From the NCBI GenBank assembly GCA_038133845.1, contig JAYPUA010000001.1, positions 152,897-216,896 on the forward strand: a DNA stretch of 64,000 bases, in the 5' to 3' direction. The translations under genes were made by a program, and so were the position numbers. Every line of letters starts with the position of its first letter. The stretch's first letter is position 1. This document shows, piece after piece, positions 1 to 7,731 of the stretch. Source of the DNA: JAYPUA01 sp038133845. GTDB taxonomy: Bacteria; SAR324; NAC60-12. The notes under the pieces were generated by a model. The model saw only the letters and a program-made list of their open reading frames with translations. It did not search any database and was not told the DNA's origin.

Positions 1-1157
1 AGCTCCTCTTGGGGGTCAATCAGGAACTTGGTGGAAGCCAGGCCTGCCCACCCGTAACTTCCAGGGCTTCCCAGCAGCCTGCTGAAGGCCGGATCGAGGT
101 TCACCGAGACCCCAAGCCCAAAGCCCTCTCCGGGAATGGGGTTGTTCCGGATCTCAAGTGGAAGCAGCTCCGGGCGGATGTGGTTTGCTCTCATCAGCTC
201 GATCGTTTTGTGCCCCAGCAACCGGTCGCCTTCCCACTCACCTTGCTGAAGCAGCAGCCGGCAAAACTGCAGGTAGTCCAGGCTGGTTGAAACCAAACCG
301 TGTCCACCACGCAGCACATTGTGTGGCGACTTGTACAGCTCGGACTCTGAGCCCTGGAGAGGAGCCAGCGAGGCTCCGGCATTCCAGGCTGCCTCCAGCA
401 ACTCCGGAGTGACCTCGGGGGCAAACCAGTTGCCCACACAGTAAAGCTCTGCCAGTCGAGACCGCGACTCCGGGGCGACGTGATAGCCGGTATCCTTCAT
501 GCCCAGCGGATCAAAGAGGCGCTCTTGCAGAAACTGGTCGATCGGCTTCCCGGAGATCACCTCCACCAGGCGGGCGACCACATCGGTGGAGACGCTGTAG
601 TGCCAGCGTGTTCCGGGTTGATAGGCCAGCGGGAGCGTGAGCAGGTGCTCGACCATGTCTTTCAGGCTCGCCCCCTCACGTTTCGAGACGGTTCGCTTGT
701 ACGCTTGCCCTACAGGGTGCTGCTCTGCGTGCATCTCGTAGGTCAGCCCGGACGTGTGCGTGAGCAGCTGATGCACGGTAACCGGGCTCTTCAAAGGCAT
801 GGTGATCAGCTCTCCGGTCTGCTCGTTCATGCGGGAAAACACGGAGAGGTCTGCAAACTGAGGGATGAACTCCGAAGCCGGGCTGTCCAGCCGAAAGCGT
901 CCCTCCTCCAGCAGCATCAGCAGCGCAACGCTGACCACCGGCTTGGTCATCGAGTAGATGCGGAAGATTGTGTCTTCTGTCACCGGAAGCCCACGCTCGA
1001 TGTCGCGCAGCCCGGCACATCGGAAGTCTGCAAGTTGCCCGCGTCGCCAGATCAGCGTCTGTGCACCGGGAAGCTGGCCGGGTTGACCGATGGTCCGTTG
1101 AAGCAGGTCTTCCAGACGCTGAAGGCCTTGAGGGTGAAGGAGAGGAGACTGGGGCAT
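1..1157 (-). CDS. Serine hydrolase of the class C beta-lactamase family (C-terminus cut by window edge)
   Basis: The minus-strand reading frame runs open from an ATG at 1157 to the window edge, giving 385 residues. SMTK at residues 69-72, inside RIYSMTKPVV, is the SxxK nucleophile motif of class C beta-lactamases and related esterases. A WHYSVSTDV stretch supplies the second-motif tyrosine, and GWAGLAST near the edge fits the family's third motif region. Relatives are about 380-430 residues, so only a short tail is missing. Substrate cannot be assigned: the family covers beta-lactamases, esterases and D-peptidases, and no signal peptide is visible, which argues against a periplasmic resistance enzyme and for a cytoplasmic esterase-like role. 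The gene lies 30 bases downstream of the small CxxCH gene on the same strand and may be the last gene of a clpS transcript. Confidence 0.88.
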   Translation of the reverse strand, partial: MPQSPLLHPQGLQRLEDLLQRTIGQPGQLPGAQTLIWRRGQLADFRCAGLRDIERGLPVTEDTIFRIYSMTKPVVSVALLMLLEEGRFRLDSPASEFIPQFADLSVFSRMNEQTGELITMPLKSPVTVHQLLTHTSGLTYEMHAEQHPVGQAYKRTVSKREGASLKDMVEHLLTLPLAYQPGTRWHYSVSTDVVARLVEVISGKPIDQFLQERLFDPLGMKDTGYHVAPESRSRLAELYCVGNWFAPEVTPELLEAAWNAGASLAPLQGSESELYKSPHNVLRGGHGLVSTSLDYLQFCRLLLQQGEWEGDRLLGHKTIELMRANHIRPELLPLEIRNNPIPGEGFGLGVSVNLDPAFSRLLGSPGSYGWAGLASTKFLIDPQEE

Positions 1158-1187
1158 GAGAGTTTCCGAGGGCGTGAGGGTGGCGCG

Positions 1188-1379
1188 TCAGCCCTTCTGA
1201 TGGCAAGCCATGCAGGAGAAGGGAGTCTGCAACATGATGTTGAACTCCGGGACATCCGGGTTCTGCTTTTGAAAACGTGTGGCATTTTGTGAGAGCTGCT
1301 CAATCCTTCGCTCCAGAATTTCACGGTCTTTTTTGCGTGAGTGAATCCCGGTTGTTGGGCAAGGGAAAGAGGCGCTCAC
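1188..1379 (-). CDS. Small conserved-looking protein ending in a CxxCH motif, coupled to clpS
   Basis: This 63-residue frame starts at a GTG whose last two bases are shared with the TGA stop of clpS (GTGA overlap), the usual arrangement for translational coupling. The product has a charged, helical middle (RKKDREILERRIEQL) and ends in SCMACHQKG. CMACH has the spacing of a c-type haem attachment site, but there is no signal peptide, so covalent haem attachment in the periplasm is unlikely and zinc or iron-sulfur binding is an alternative. I do not recognise the family. Support for coding comes from the exact overlap with clpS, same-strand context and a plausible amino-acid composition; the length makes it uncertain. 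Confidence 0.5.
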   Translation of the reverse strand: MSASFPCPTTGIHSRKKDREILERRIEQLSQNATRFQKQNPDVPEFNIMLQTPFSCMACHQKG

Positions 1380-1681
1380 AGCTCTCGCAGGCTGCAGAGC
1401 AGGGGGTAGCCGTACTCCTCGGCCATCTCGTGAGCCCGGTCGATCTTGGTCTCGGCCTCCTGAAGGCTGTAGCTGCCGATCACGGCGACTCCGTGTTGGT
1501 GGGCTTGCAGCATGATCTGTGTGGCCATGGACTGGTCTTTGCGGAACACCACCTCCAGCACGAGGACGACAAACTCCCGGGGCGTGAAGTCATCGTTGTG
1601 CAAAAGCACCTGATATTGCCGGGGATGCTTGAGCGCCGGCTTGGTGCGTGTTTCCGGTTTGGTGGTCGTCTGATCTGCCAC
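1376..1681 (-). CDS. clpS: ATP-dependent Clp protease adaptor ClpS
   Basis: The 101-residue product has the ClpS core: YQVLLHNDDFTPREFVV, where NDD binds N-degron substrates, then VFRKDQSMATQIMLQAHQHG and a C-terminal LLCSLREL. ClpS delivers proteins with destabilising N-termini to ClpA-ClpP. The first 20 residues are Thr/Lys/Pro-rich and probably disordered, as usual in this family. The chosen start is GTG at 1681, preceded by AAGG at a suitable distance; no ATG in this frame lies just upstream. clpA, the common neighbour, is not in the window. Downstream overlaps the small CxxCH gene by four bases. Confidence 0.96.
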   Translation of the reverse strand: MADQTTTKPETRTKPALKHPRQYQVLLHNDDFTPREFVVLVLEVVFRKDQSMATQIMLQAHQHGVAVIGSYSLQEAETKIDRAHEMAEEYGYPLLCSLREL

Positions 1682-1985
1682 GGGCAGCCTTTTTCATGTC
1701 AGCACAGGTCATCTTCAGAGCGGGCGGCACAGGTACGTGCGGTCGCCGGACCGCCGGACTCCCTCTCGAAAAGTCAGGCCATTGTAGCGGGAAATGACAA
1801 TCCCGCAACTGGAGCGTGTTGAGCAGCGTGTGCCGCAGGGGCTGCCGTGTGCTCCGGAGGACTTTCTCTTGAATGTTGCCCTGTCGGTTTTCAAGATGGT
1901 GTAAGGTTTCTTGAAAACGCCTGTGCCTGTGCCTGCTCCCGTGCGGTAGCGGGCTCCTGCGGAACTCCCTACACAAGGAGGCCTC
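1682..1985. other. Divergent intergenic region between clpS and the TPR lipoprotein gene
   Basis: About 300 bases without a convincing gene on either strand. It must hold the promoters of clpS (leftward) and of the TPR lipoprotein gene (rightward). Visible structure is a 10+12+10 inverted repeat (see separate entry) and a strong Shine-Dalgarno sequence AAGGAGG at 1975-1981. I see no clear consensus -35/-10 pair. Confidence 0.6.
1887..1918. promoter_or_regulatory. Inverted repeat upstream of the TPR lipoprotein gene
   Basis: GTTTTCAAGA at 1887-1896 is repeated as its exact reverse complement at 1909-1918, with a 12-base spacer. It lies about 70 bases before the probable start of the TPR gene. 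It could be an operator or an mRNA hairpin; no T-run follows on either strand, so a terminator is less likely. Confidence 0.4.
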
Positions 1986-4679
1986 ATCCACAACCCAAGC
2001 TCTCCCTGCTCGCAAAGACAGCGTGCACTCCGAGCCGGTGCGCTGGTCGTCACGCTGGCGCTGCTGCTCGGTGGATGCCTGCTGGCTCCCGGACCGCAGA
2101 CTTCGGAAGGACGCCTCCAGGCTGCAATCCGCATCGATCCGGAGCATGAGCATGGCTACGTCCGTCTGGCCGACTACTACCGCAGCGAGCGCCGCTTGGC
2201 TCACGCGCTGGATGTGCTTCAGCTTGGCCGAGAGCGCGTTCCGAAGTCGTCGCTCATCCGACGCCTGGAGGCCAACCTGCTGACCTTCCGGAGCCTCCCG
2301 GAGGCCCTGCTGCGCTACCAGGAAGACTTGGGGCGCTTCCCGGAAGATCATGACCTGCGGTTGGATTATGCGGAGCTGCTCTCTCGGACCGGGAAGGTTC
2401 CGGAGTCGCTGGAGCAGATCAAACAGGTCCTGGTGCGTGAACCGGAGCAGCCCAACGCGCTCTTGCTCCAAGGCGTCCTTCAGCAGCGTCAGGGACGTTG
2501 GGACGCAGCCCGGGACTCGCTGGTGGAGGCGGCTCGGCTGGATCCGGAGAATCCAGAGGCCTGGAGTCAGTTAGCGCGTGTTTGGGAGCATCTCTCCGAA
2601 TGGGGGCGTGCCCGGGAGTCGCTGCGTCGGGCCACGGAGCTGGATCCGGAATCTGTGGAGTTCCTTCGCCGCTACGTGGAGATGCAGGAGCGGCTGTTTG
2701 ATCCGGAAGATCTGCAGGCGTTGCAGGAATTGAGGCACACCCTGGCCCACCTGAAGCGGCTGGATCCGGAGAGCGTTTGGCCCAAGGCGCATGATGCGGA
2801 GCTGCGCGCTCGGCTCGGTGAGACGGCAATCGCAGAACAGGAGTTCCAAGAAGTTCTGGAACAGGAGCCAGAGTATGCGTGGGCCTGGTTCCGTCTCGGG
2901 GCACTTTTGCTGCGGCTGGAGCGTCCGGAGGAGGCGCGTCAGGCGCTCGAGCGCGGGGTGAAGCTGGAGCCGGAGACGCCTTGGGCTCTGCAGCAGCTCG
3001 CTCAGGCGGAAGAGCAGCTTGGACAAACGGACGCGGCGATCTCGCGCTATGAGCACCTTTTGGAGCACAGCCCCTCCCTGCCGGTGCTGCAGAGGCTGGT
3101 GGAGCTTTATTGGGCCGAACTGCGCTTTCAGGATGTCCGGAGGACGCTGGAAGACGGAATCCGGCGGTTTCCCAAAGCGCCTCGGCTCTCTCTGGAACTG
3201 GCTCAGCTGCACGATCTGCGTGGACGTTACTCAGAAGCTCGGCAGGTCTTCTCCTCGCTCCCCAACTCTGGGATGCGTGCGGACTTTCATCAACAGCTTG
3301 GGCGGCTTGCCCGACTGAGCGGGGATGCCGTTCAGGCCGAAGCCGATTTCCGTCGGGCTCTGGAGCTGGATCCGGAATCTCACTTCAGCCGCATGCAGCT
3401 GGTGGAGATTTTGTTGCAGGATGGACGCGCTGCAGAGGCCCGGGAGGATCTGCTGGTCCTTCGCAGTTGGGAGTCAACGGCCTCGTGGGCGACCATTCAG
3501 CTGGTGCAGTGGGAGCGTCAGCATGGGACTCCGGAGCATTTTCAGACCCTCCTTGCAGCAGGGCTGGAGCAGTTTCCCGAGTCGCGCGAGCTGCAGCTGC
3601 TAGAGCTTGAACAGCTGGTTCAGGCGCAGGCCTGGGGCGAAGCGGAGCAGGTGTTGCTGGGACTGCAGATGCGCTTTCCGGCAGATGAGGCGGTCTTGAA
3701 CCACCTCGCGCTGGTTTATCGGGAAACCGGGCGGCTTCCCGAAGCTCGGGAGGTGTTGCTGGAATCACTGAATCAAAGCGGAGACAACCTCTGGCCGTTG
3801 CTGCAGCTTGGGCTCTTGCTGCCAGAAAGTGAGCGACGTCAGTGGCTGGGGTCGGAGGCCGAACGACTTGAGGCAGCCTTGAGGACTCTCACCTTGAGCA
3901 CAAGCCTCTGGCAGGCTCCAGAGGACCTTGCTCCCGAAGAGCAAGCCGTGCTTCAGGCGCTGCATCGGCAGCTCCGGGACGAGCCTCGTTTCTCCCTCAC
4001 CCCAGCCCTCTCCCAAAGGGAGAGGAGGCATTCCCGCGCTCCGGAGATCTCCGGGGAAGCCTCTGCGTTTCTACAGGGGGCCTTGGCTGTCCTCTGGGAG
4101 GAGGAATCTCCGGAAGAGGCTATTCGGAGGTACGAGGTCTTGCTCTCTCGAAGTGACCTCCCGGGATCGCTGCGCCCCTGGTGGCGCGCTCGGCTGGGAG
4201 TGGTCAGCGAGCAGGCTCGGAACCCGAAGAAGGCCGCGCAGGCATACGCCTCGCTTTTGCGCGAACAGCCCGGTGCAACCTGGGCCCTGATGCGACAGGC
4301 CATTGCCCTCACGCATGACGGCCGGGAGGCGGAGACCATCCCGATCTACCAGAGTCTGTTGCAGGAGCGTCCCAACCACCCGATGAGCCTGAACAACCTG
4401 GCCTGGGCCTATCTGACGCTTCCAGACCCGAAGCTGCGAAATCCGGAAGAGGCGCTTGAGCTGGCCCGGCAGGCGGTGGAGCTGGAAGGGTCGATCGACC
4501 ACTGGGACACCCTGGCCGAGGCCTGGTTTCAAAACGGAAACTCTGCCGAGGCCATCCGGGTCCTCCGCGAGGCTGTGCGCAAGCAGCCGTTTCCGGAATC
4601 CCGAGAGGCCTACCTGCACCAGCAGTACCTGCGCTTTCAGGCCGGCGATCGAAACGTCCCACCACCTCCTGTCTCTTGA
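1986..4679 (+). CDS. Large TPR-repeat outer-membrane lipoprotein (probable ATC start)
   Basis: The 897-residue reading is almost wholly tetratricopeptide repeats, with recurring LDPE(N/S) and W..L helices, so a scaffold or assembly role is likely. Conventional start codons occur only from TTG at 2196, but the frame is open upstream to a stop at 1947-1949. That extra stretch encodes a basic n-region (QRQRALRAG), a hydrophobic core and a lipobox LGGC, then another TPR unit joined to the rest. The only position fitting a translation start is ATC at 1986, four bases after AAGGAGG. Either ATC is used, or a base differs from the true genome. Near residue 670 the chain is interrupted by SLTPALSQRER, the reading of a REP-like palindrome. 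The stop overlaps the next gene's TTG start. Function is unknown; PEP-CTERM, exopolysaccharide or secretion scaffolds are all possible. Confidence 0.85.
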   Translation: MHNPSSPCSQRQRALRAGALVVTLALLLGGCLLAPGPQTSEGRLQAAIRIDPEHEHGYVRLADYYRSERRLAHALDVLQLGRERVPKSSLIRRLEANLLTFRSLPEALLRYQEDLGRFPEDHDLRLDYAELLSRTGKVPESLEQIKQVLVREPEQPNALLLQGVLQQRQGRWDAARDSLVEAARLDPENPEAWSQLARVWEHLSEWGRARESLRRATELDPESVEFLRRYVEMQERLFDPEDLQALQELRHTLAHLKRLDPESVWPKAHDAELRARLGETAIAEQEFQEVLEQEPEYAWAWFRLGALLLRLERPEEARQALERGVKLEPETPWALQQLAQAEEQLGQTDAAISRYEHLLEHSPSLPVLQRLVELYWAELRFQDVRRTLEDGIRRFPKAPRLSLELAQLHDLRGRYSEARQVFSSLPNSGMRADFHQQLGRLARLSGDAVQAEADFRRALELDPESHFSRMQLVEILLQDGRAAEAREDLLVLRSWESTASWATIQLVQWERQHGTPEHFQTLLAAGLEQFPESRELQLLELEQLVQAQAWGEAEQVLLGLQMRFPADEAVLNHLALVYRETGRLPEAREVLLESLNQSGDNLWPLLQLGLLLPESERRQWLGSEAERLEAALRTLTLSTSLWQAPEDLAPEEQAVLQALHRQLRDEPRFSLTPALSQRERRHSRAPEISGEASAFLQGALAVLWEEESPEEAIRRYEVLLSRSDLPGSLRPWWRARLGVVSEQARNPKKAAQAYASLLREQPGATWALMRQAIALTHDGREAETIPIYQSLLQERPNHPMSLNNLAWAYLTLPDPKLRNPEEALELARQAVELEGSIDHWDTLAEAWFQNGNSAEAIRVLREAVRKQPFPESREAYLHQQYLRFQAGDRNVPPPPVS
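3992..4025 (+). repeat. REP-like palindrome inserted in frame in the TPR gene
   Basis: A pyrimidine-rich lead (CTCACCCCAG) is followed by CCTCTCCC, AAA, GGGAGAGG, an 8-bp perfect stem with a 3-base loop (4007-4025). Its reading SLTPALSQRER is a peptide familiar from genes invaded by REP-type elements in many bacteria. It falls between TPR units and keeps the frame open. No second copy was noticed in this window. Confidence 0.7.
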
Positions 4680-5674
4680 CCGCTCCCGACTCTCCCCTCA
4701 GCGGCTCGTCGCAGGCTGTGGACCTGGGCTACCTCCCGGCCTGGGGACGCCCCGGATCACGCCTTCCCGGGTGGACCTTTGGAGTCTGCTTCTCCACGGA
4801 GGAGATCCCGTCTCTTGAGAAGGCGCTGAGCGATCTGCTGGAGCGAGGAGGACATCAGTTTCTGCTACAGCTCAACGCCCCTGCAGAGCTGGCGCTGATG
4901 GAGCCGCTCCCCTTGCTGCAGCATCCCGGATGGTCGCAGTGCGAGTGCTCCCTTCACGGTCCGTCGCCATCGGAGTCGAAGGACTTCCTGGAGCTGGCGC
5001 GACAGGTGCTTGGGGTGGAGCTTCTGGAAGAGCTTTCTCCACCACCAAGCCTGCTCTCGCCCCGGGAGCTGTCTCGAAGCTGGGAGCCCGAGCACCCGCA
5101 CGTGCTGCTGCACGTCGACTTCCTTCAGCAGATTTCGGCAGAGGGAATCGAGGAGCCCCCCGGGGTCTCACTGGCCCGACTGGCGAGGCACCTGAAGATC
5201 TACCTCCACCTCGGTGGAAGTGAGCTGGCCAAGCCTTGGTACACTGTGGTCAAGCGGGCACTGGACACCACCGACAGCCTCTCCGAGTGGGACCGCTTCT
5301 GGGGACTCACCGGCTTTCCGGAGATTCGGCAGCTCTTCTTCCAGAGCGATCCGCGGGTGCTGGACTTTCGTGATGCCGGGAAGAGCCTGGTTCATCTGGT
5401 GATGGAGGAGTGTCGGAAGGTCTATCTGGGGAAGACCGCTCAACTGGAGCAGGAGCTGCTCCGTCAGGTGCAGCCGTTTCAGGAGGCTTTGGAAGGCTGG
5501 ATGCCTGCGGGCGTGAGGGAGGCTCCGCCGCTGCTCCAGCTCGTTTGGGCGGTGGGCTCGCACCCCCGGGTGCATCAGGTCTGGATGCCGTGGAAGTCGC
5601 TGCTGGAGGCGGTGGCGGTGCTGGGGCTGATGCGCTTCCCGCCTCTGAGTTCGGACTTTTGGGAGCGCGCCTAG
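4676..5674 (+). CDS. Uncharacterised protein translationally coupled to the TPR lipoprotein
   Basis: This is a 332-residue soluble-looking protein with no signal peptide or membrane segment. The TTG start at 4676 overlaps the TGA of the TPR gene (TTGA); the first internal ATG is about 75 residues in and would remove well-composed sequence. The composition is rich in Leu, Glu, Trp and Pro, with helices such as LEQELLRQVQPFQEALEGW. I recognise no family or catalytic motif. The coupling implies stoichiometric production with the lipoprotein, yet the predicted compartments differ, which is odd. The TAG stop lies in a CTAG shared with the stop of the convergent downstream gene. Confidence 0.75.
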   Translation: MTAPDSPLSGSSQAVDLGYLPAWGRPGSRLPGWTFGVCFSTEEIPSLEKALSDLLERGGHQFLLQLNAPAELALMEPLPLLQHPGWSQCECSLHGPSPSESKDFLELARQVLGVELLEELSPPPSLLSPRELSRSWEPEHPHVLLHVDFLQQISAEGIEEPPGVSLARLARHLKIYLHLGGSELAKPWYTVVKRALDTTDSLSEWDRFWGLTGFPEIRQLFFQSDPRVLDFRDAGKSLVHLVMEECRKVYLGKTAQLEQELLRQVQPFQEALEGWMPAGVREAPPLLQLVWAVGSHPRVHQVWMPWKSLLEAVAVLGLMRFPPLSSDFWERA

Positions 5675-5967
5675 CGCGAGGCCAACTCGATGCCCCCGGC
5701 AGGAACGGTTGCGATTCCGGTCACAGACTCCAGGTACTTGTTCCCAAACTCGGGATGAGCTTCTGCGTAGGCGACCACGTTGCCCTTGCGGACTCGGATG
5801 CGAGGCTGCTCCTTGGCCATCGCCAGCAAAGGCACAATCGCCATCCCCTGATGGGTCATGGCGATGGTCATCGGCTGGTCCAGGTCAAACCATTCCTCAT
5901 CCTCGCCAGCAAGGCGGGCCAACAACTCGTCGCCTGTGACCAGCTTCATTGAGAAGACTTTATCCAT
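5671..5967 (-). CDS. Small hypothetical protein downstream of thiP
   Basis: The 98-residue product begins MDKVFSMKLV; the start at 5967 is preceded by AGGAA at good spacing, which favours it over the internal Met at residue 7. It is soluble with no obvious motif; a central stretch reads DLDQPMTIAMTHQGMAIVP. It sits 101 bases downstream of thiP on the same strand, so it may be the last gene of the thiamine transporter transcript, but nothing in it indicates a thiamine role. It is not the missing ThiQ ATPase (no Walker motifs). Its stop shares a CTAG with the convergent upstream neighbour. Confidence 0.7.
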   Translation of the reverse strand: MDKVFSMKLVTGDELLARLAGEDEEWFDLDQPMTIAMTHQGMAIVPLLAMAKEQPRIRVRKGNVVAYAEAHPEFGNKYLESVTGIATVPAGGIELASR

Positions 5968-6068
5968 CGAAACATTCCTGCAAGAGATTCTGGGCTGAGA
6001 GAGCAAAAAGAACACTCTATCCGAGATCACAGCCTCCTTCAACGCAGGAATCCGGGATCGCTTCAGGC

Positions 6069-7727
6069 TCAGCGTCGCAGCAGCGCCGCGCGCTCCACAA
6101 GCCAGAAGAGGCTCACGGACATGCCCAGCAACACCACTCCCACCGCAGACGCCTGATGGAAGCGATATCCGGACAGCGCCGAGTAGATCTCCAGGGGAAG
6201 CGTCCGGACGGTCTCGTCGGCAATCATCAGGATCGAGTTCAACTCTCCCAGTGAGAGCGCGAAGGCGAAGCCGAAGGCCAGCAGCAGGGTGGGACGCAGC
6301 CAGGGCCAGAGGACCACGCTCCAGAAGCGGATCCGGGCAATTCCCAACATCCGGGACTCGTTGTGCCACTGTTGGGGGACCGCCTGCCAGGTGGGAAGGA
6401 CCAGCCGCAGCCAGTAGGGACACCCCAGGATGGCGTGCAGTCCGGAGGCAACCCAGAACAGCGGGGCATCGCCGGAGAGCCACGTTTGGTTCAGGTGAAA
6501 CCAGGCAACGCCGAAAACCACCGTCGAGAAGGCCATCGGGAGCAGCACCAGACCCTCCACCGCAGAGCGCAGACGCCCGGGCAGGCGCTCGAGTCCCAAC
6601 AGCAGCCCCACCCCCAGAATCGAGGCGAGCAGCGCGCCGGTCAAGCCAATCCGCAAGGAGTTCCAAAGTGCAGCCAGGAAGCGGTGGTTCTCACGACTTC
6701 CGAAGAGCACTTGATACGCATTCCAGGAAAACCCGTCGGCCTGCCGGAGAGAGTCCAGGACAATCGCCAGCAGGGGGCCCACGCCGAACAGCAGCGCCCC
6801 TGTGAGCCAGAACAGCCCCAGCCAGGCCTCCGGACGTCTCCGGCGAAGCTCCCGGGGCAGCCAGAGCCGAGACGCCGACTGCTGCCGTACCGCATGCTGC
6901 CGCCTGCGAAGCAAAAACATCAGCGTCACCAGGGCGAGTCCGGACTGCAGGAGCGACAGCACGGCTGCTCCGGAAAAGTCCAGGTCGATTCGGGCCAACT
7001 GGTAGATCAGCACCTCGATGGTGGTGTGGCGGACCCCGCCTCCGAGAACCAGGATGATGGCGAAGCTGTTCAGGCAGAGGAGGAAGATCAGGGCAAAGGC
7101 TCCTGTCAGAGATGGAAGCAGCAACGGGAGCGTGATGCGCAGGAAGTTGTGACGGGGCGAGTGCCCCAACATTCGGGCGGCCAGCGAGTACTGTGCGGAG
7201 ATGCGCTCCCAGGAGTCTCCAATCAGGCGCATGGCCAGCGGGAAGTTGTAGAAGACGTGCCCCAAGAGGATCCCGGAGAGCGAGTAGAGGAACTGCACCG
7301 GGGGCTCCTTCAGGGAAAACAGGGCCATCAGCAGGCGGTTCAGCCAGCCCTGGTTTCCAAAAAAGAGCACCATGGCCAGCACCACCAGAATGGAGGGCAG
7401 GAGGAAGGGGAGGTAGGCAAAGCGTTGGAACGCTGCCCGCCCGGGGAAGTCGTAGCGGGTGAGCAGCCAGGCCCCCGGGAGCCCAACCAGCACCGAGAGC
7501 CCGGCGCTCCAGAGCGCCTGCTCCAGAGAAAAGCGCAGGACTCTCAGGTTCCAGGGGTCGGTGAGGAAGTCGAGCAGGAAGTCGAGCCGCAGCATCGAAA
7601 CCTCGGGCTGAAGTGGATCGCGGCCTCCGAGAAAGAGCAACAGGGGAAGGTAGAACCCTCCGATTAGCAGCAGAGCCGCGAAGGCTTGGAGCAGTCCGGG
7701 AAGGCTGCGCTCCAGGAGTCGACTCAT
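6069..7727 (-). CDS. thiP: Thiamine/TPP ABC transporter permease ThiP
   Basis: The 552-residue membrane protein is built from two homologous halves of about six membrane segments, each with the cytoplasmic EAA-type loop that docks the ATPase (around MRLIGDSWERISAQYSLAARMLG and the matching region in the second half). Fused permeases of this size are typical of ThiP and ferric FbpB. The assignment to thiamine rests on the adjacent binding protein gene and the TPP riboswitch upstream. The ATG at 7727 lies just after the thiB stop (TGA at 7732-7734), so the two are co-transcribed. No ATP-binding partner (ThiQ) follows; it must be encoded elsewhere. Confidence 0.9.
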   Translation of the reverse strand: MSRLLERSLPGLLQAFAALLLIGGFYLPLLLFLGGRDPLQPEVSMLRLDFLLDFLTDPWNLRVLRFSLEQALWSAGLSVLVGLPGAWLLTRYDFPGRAAFQRFAYLPFLLPSILVVLAMVLFFGNQGWLNRLLMALFSLKEPPVQFLYSLSGILLGHVFYNFPLAMRLIGDSWERISAQYSLAARMLGHSPRHNFLRITLPLLLPSLTGAFALIFLLCLNSFAIILVLGGGVRHTTIEVLIYQLARIDLDFSGAAVLSLLQSGLALVTLMFLLRRRQHAVRQQSASRLWLPRELRRRRPEAWLGLFWLTGALLFGVGPLLAIVLDSLRQADGFSWNAYQVLFGSRENHRFLAALWNSLRIGLTGALLASILGVGLLLGLERLPGRLRSAVEGLVLLPMAFSTVVFGVAWFHLNQTWLSGDAPLFWVASGLHAILGCPYWLRLVLPTWQAVPQQWHNESRMLGIARIRFWSVVLWPWLRPTLLLAFGFAFALSLGELNSILMIADETVRTLPLEIYSALSGYRFHQASAVGVVLLGMSVSLFWLVERAALLRR

Positions 7728-7731
7728 CCGC

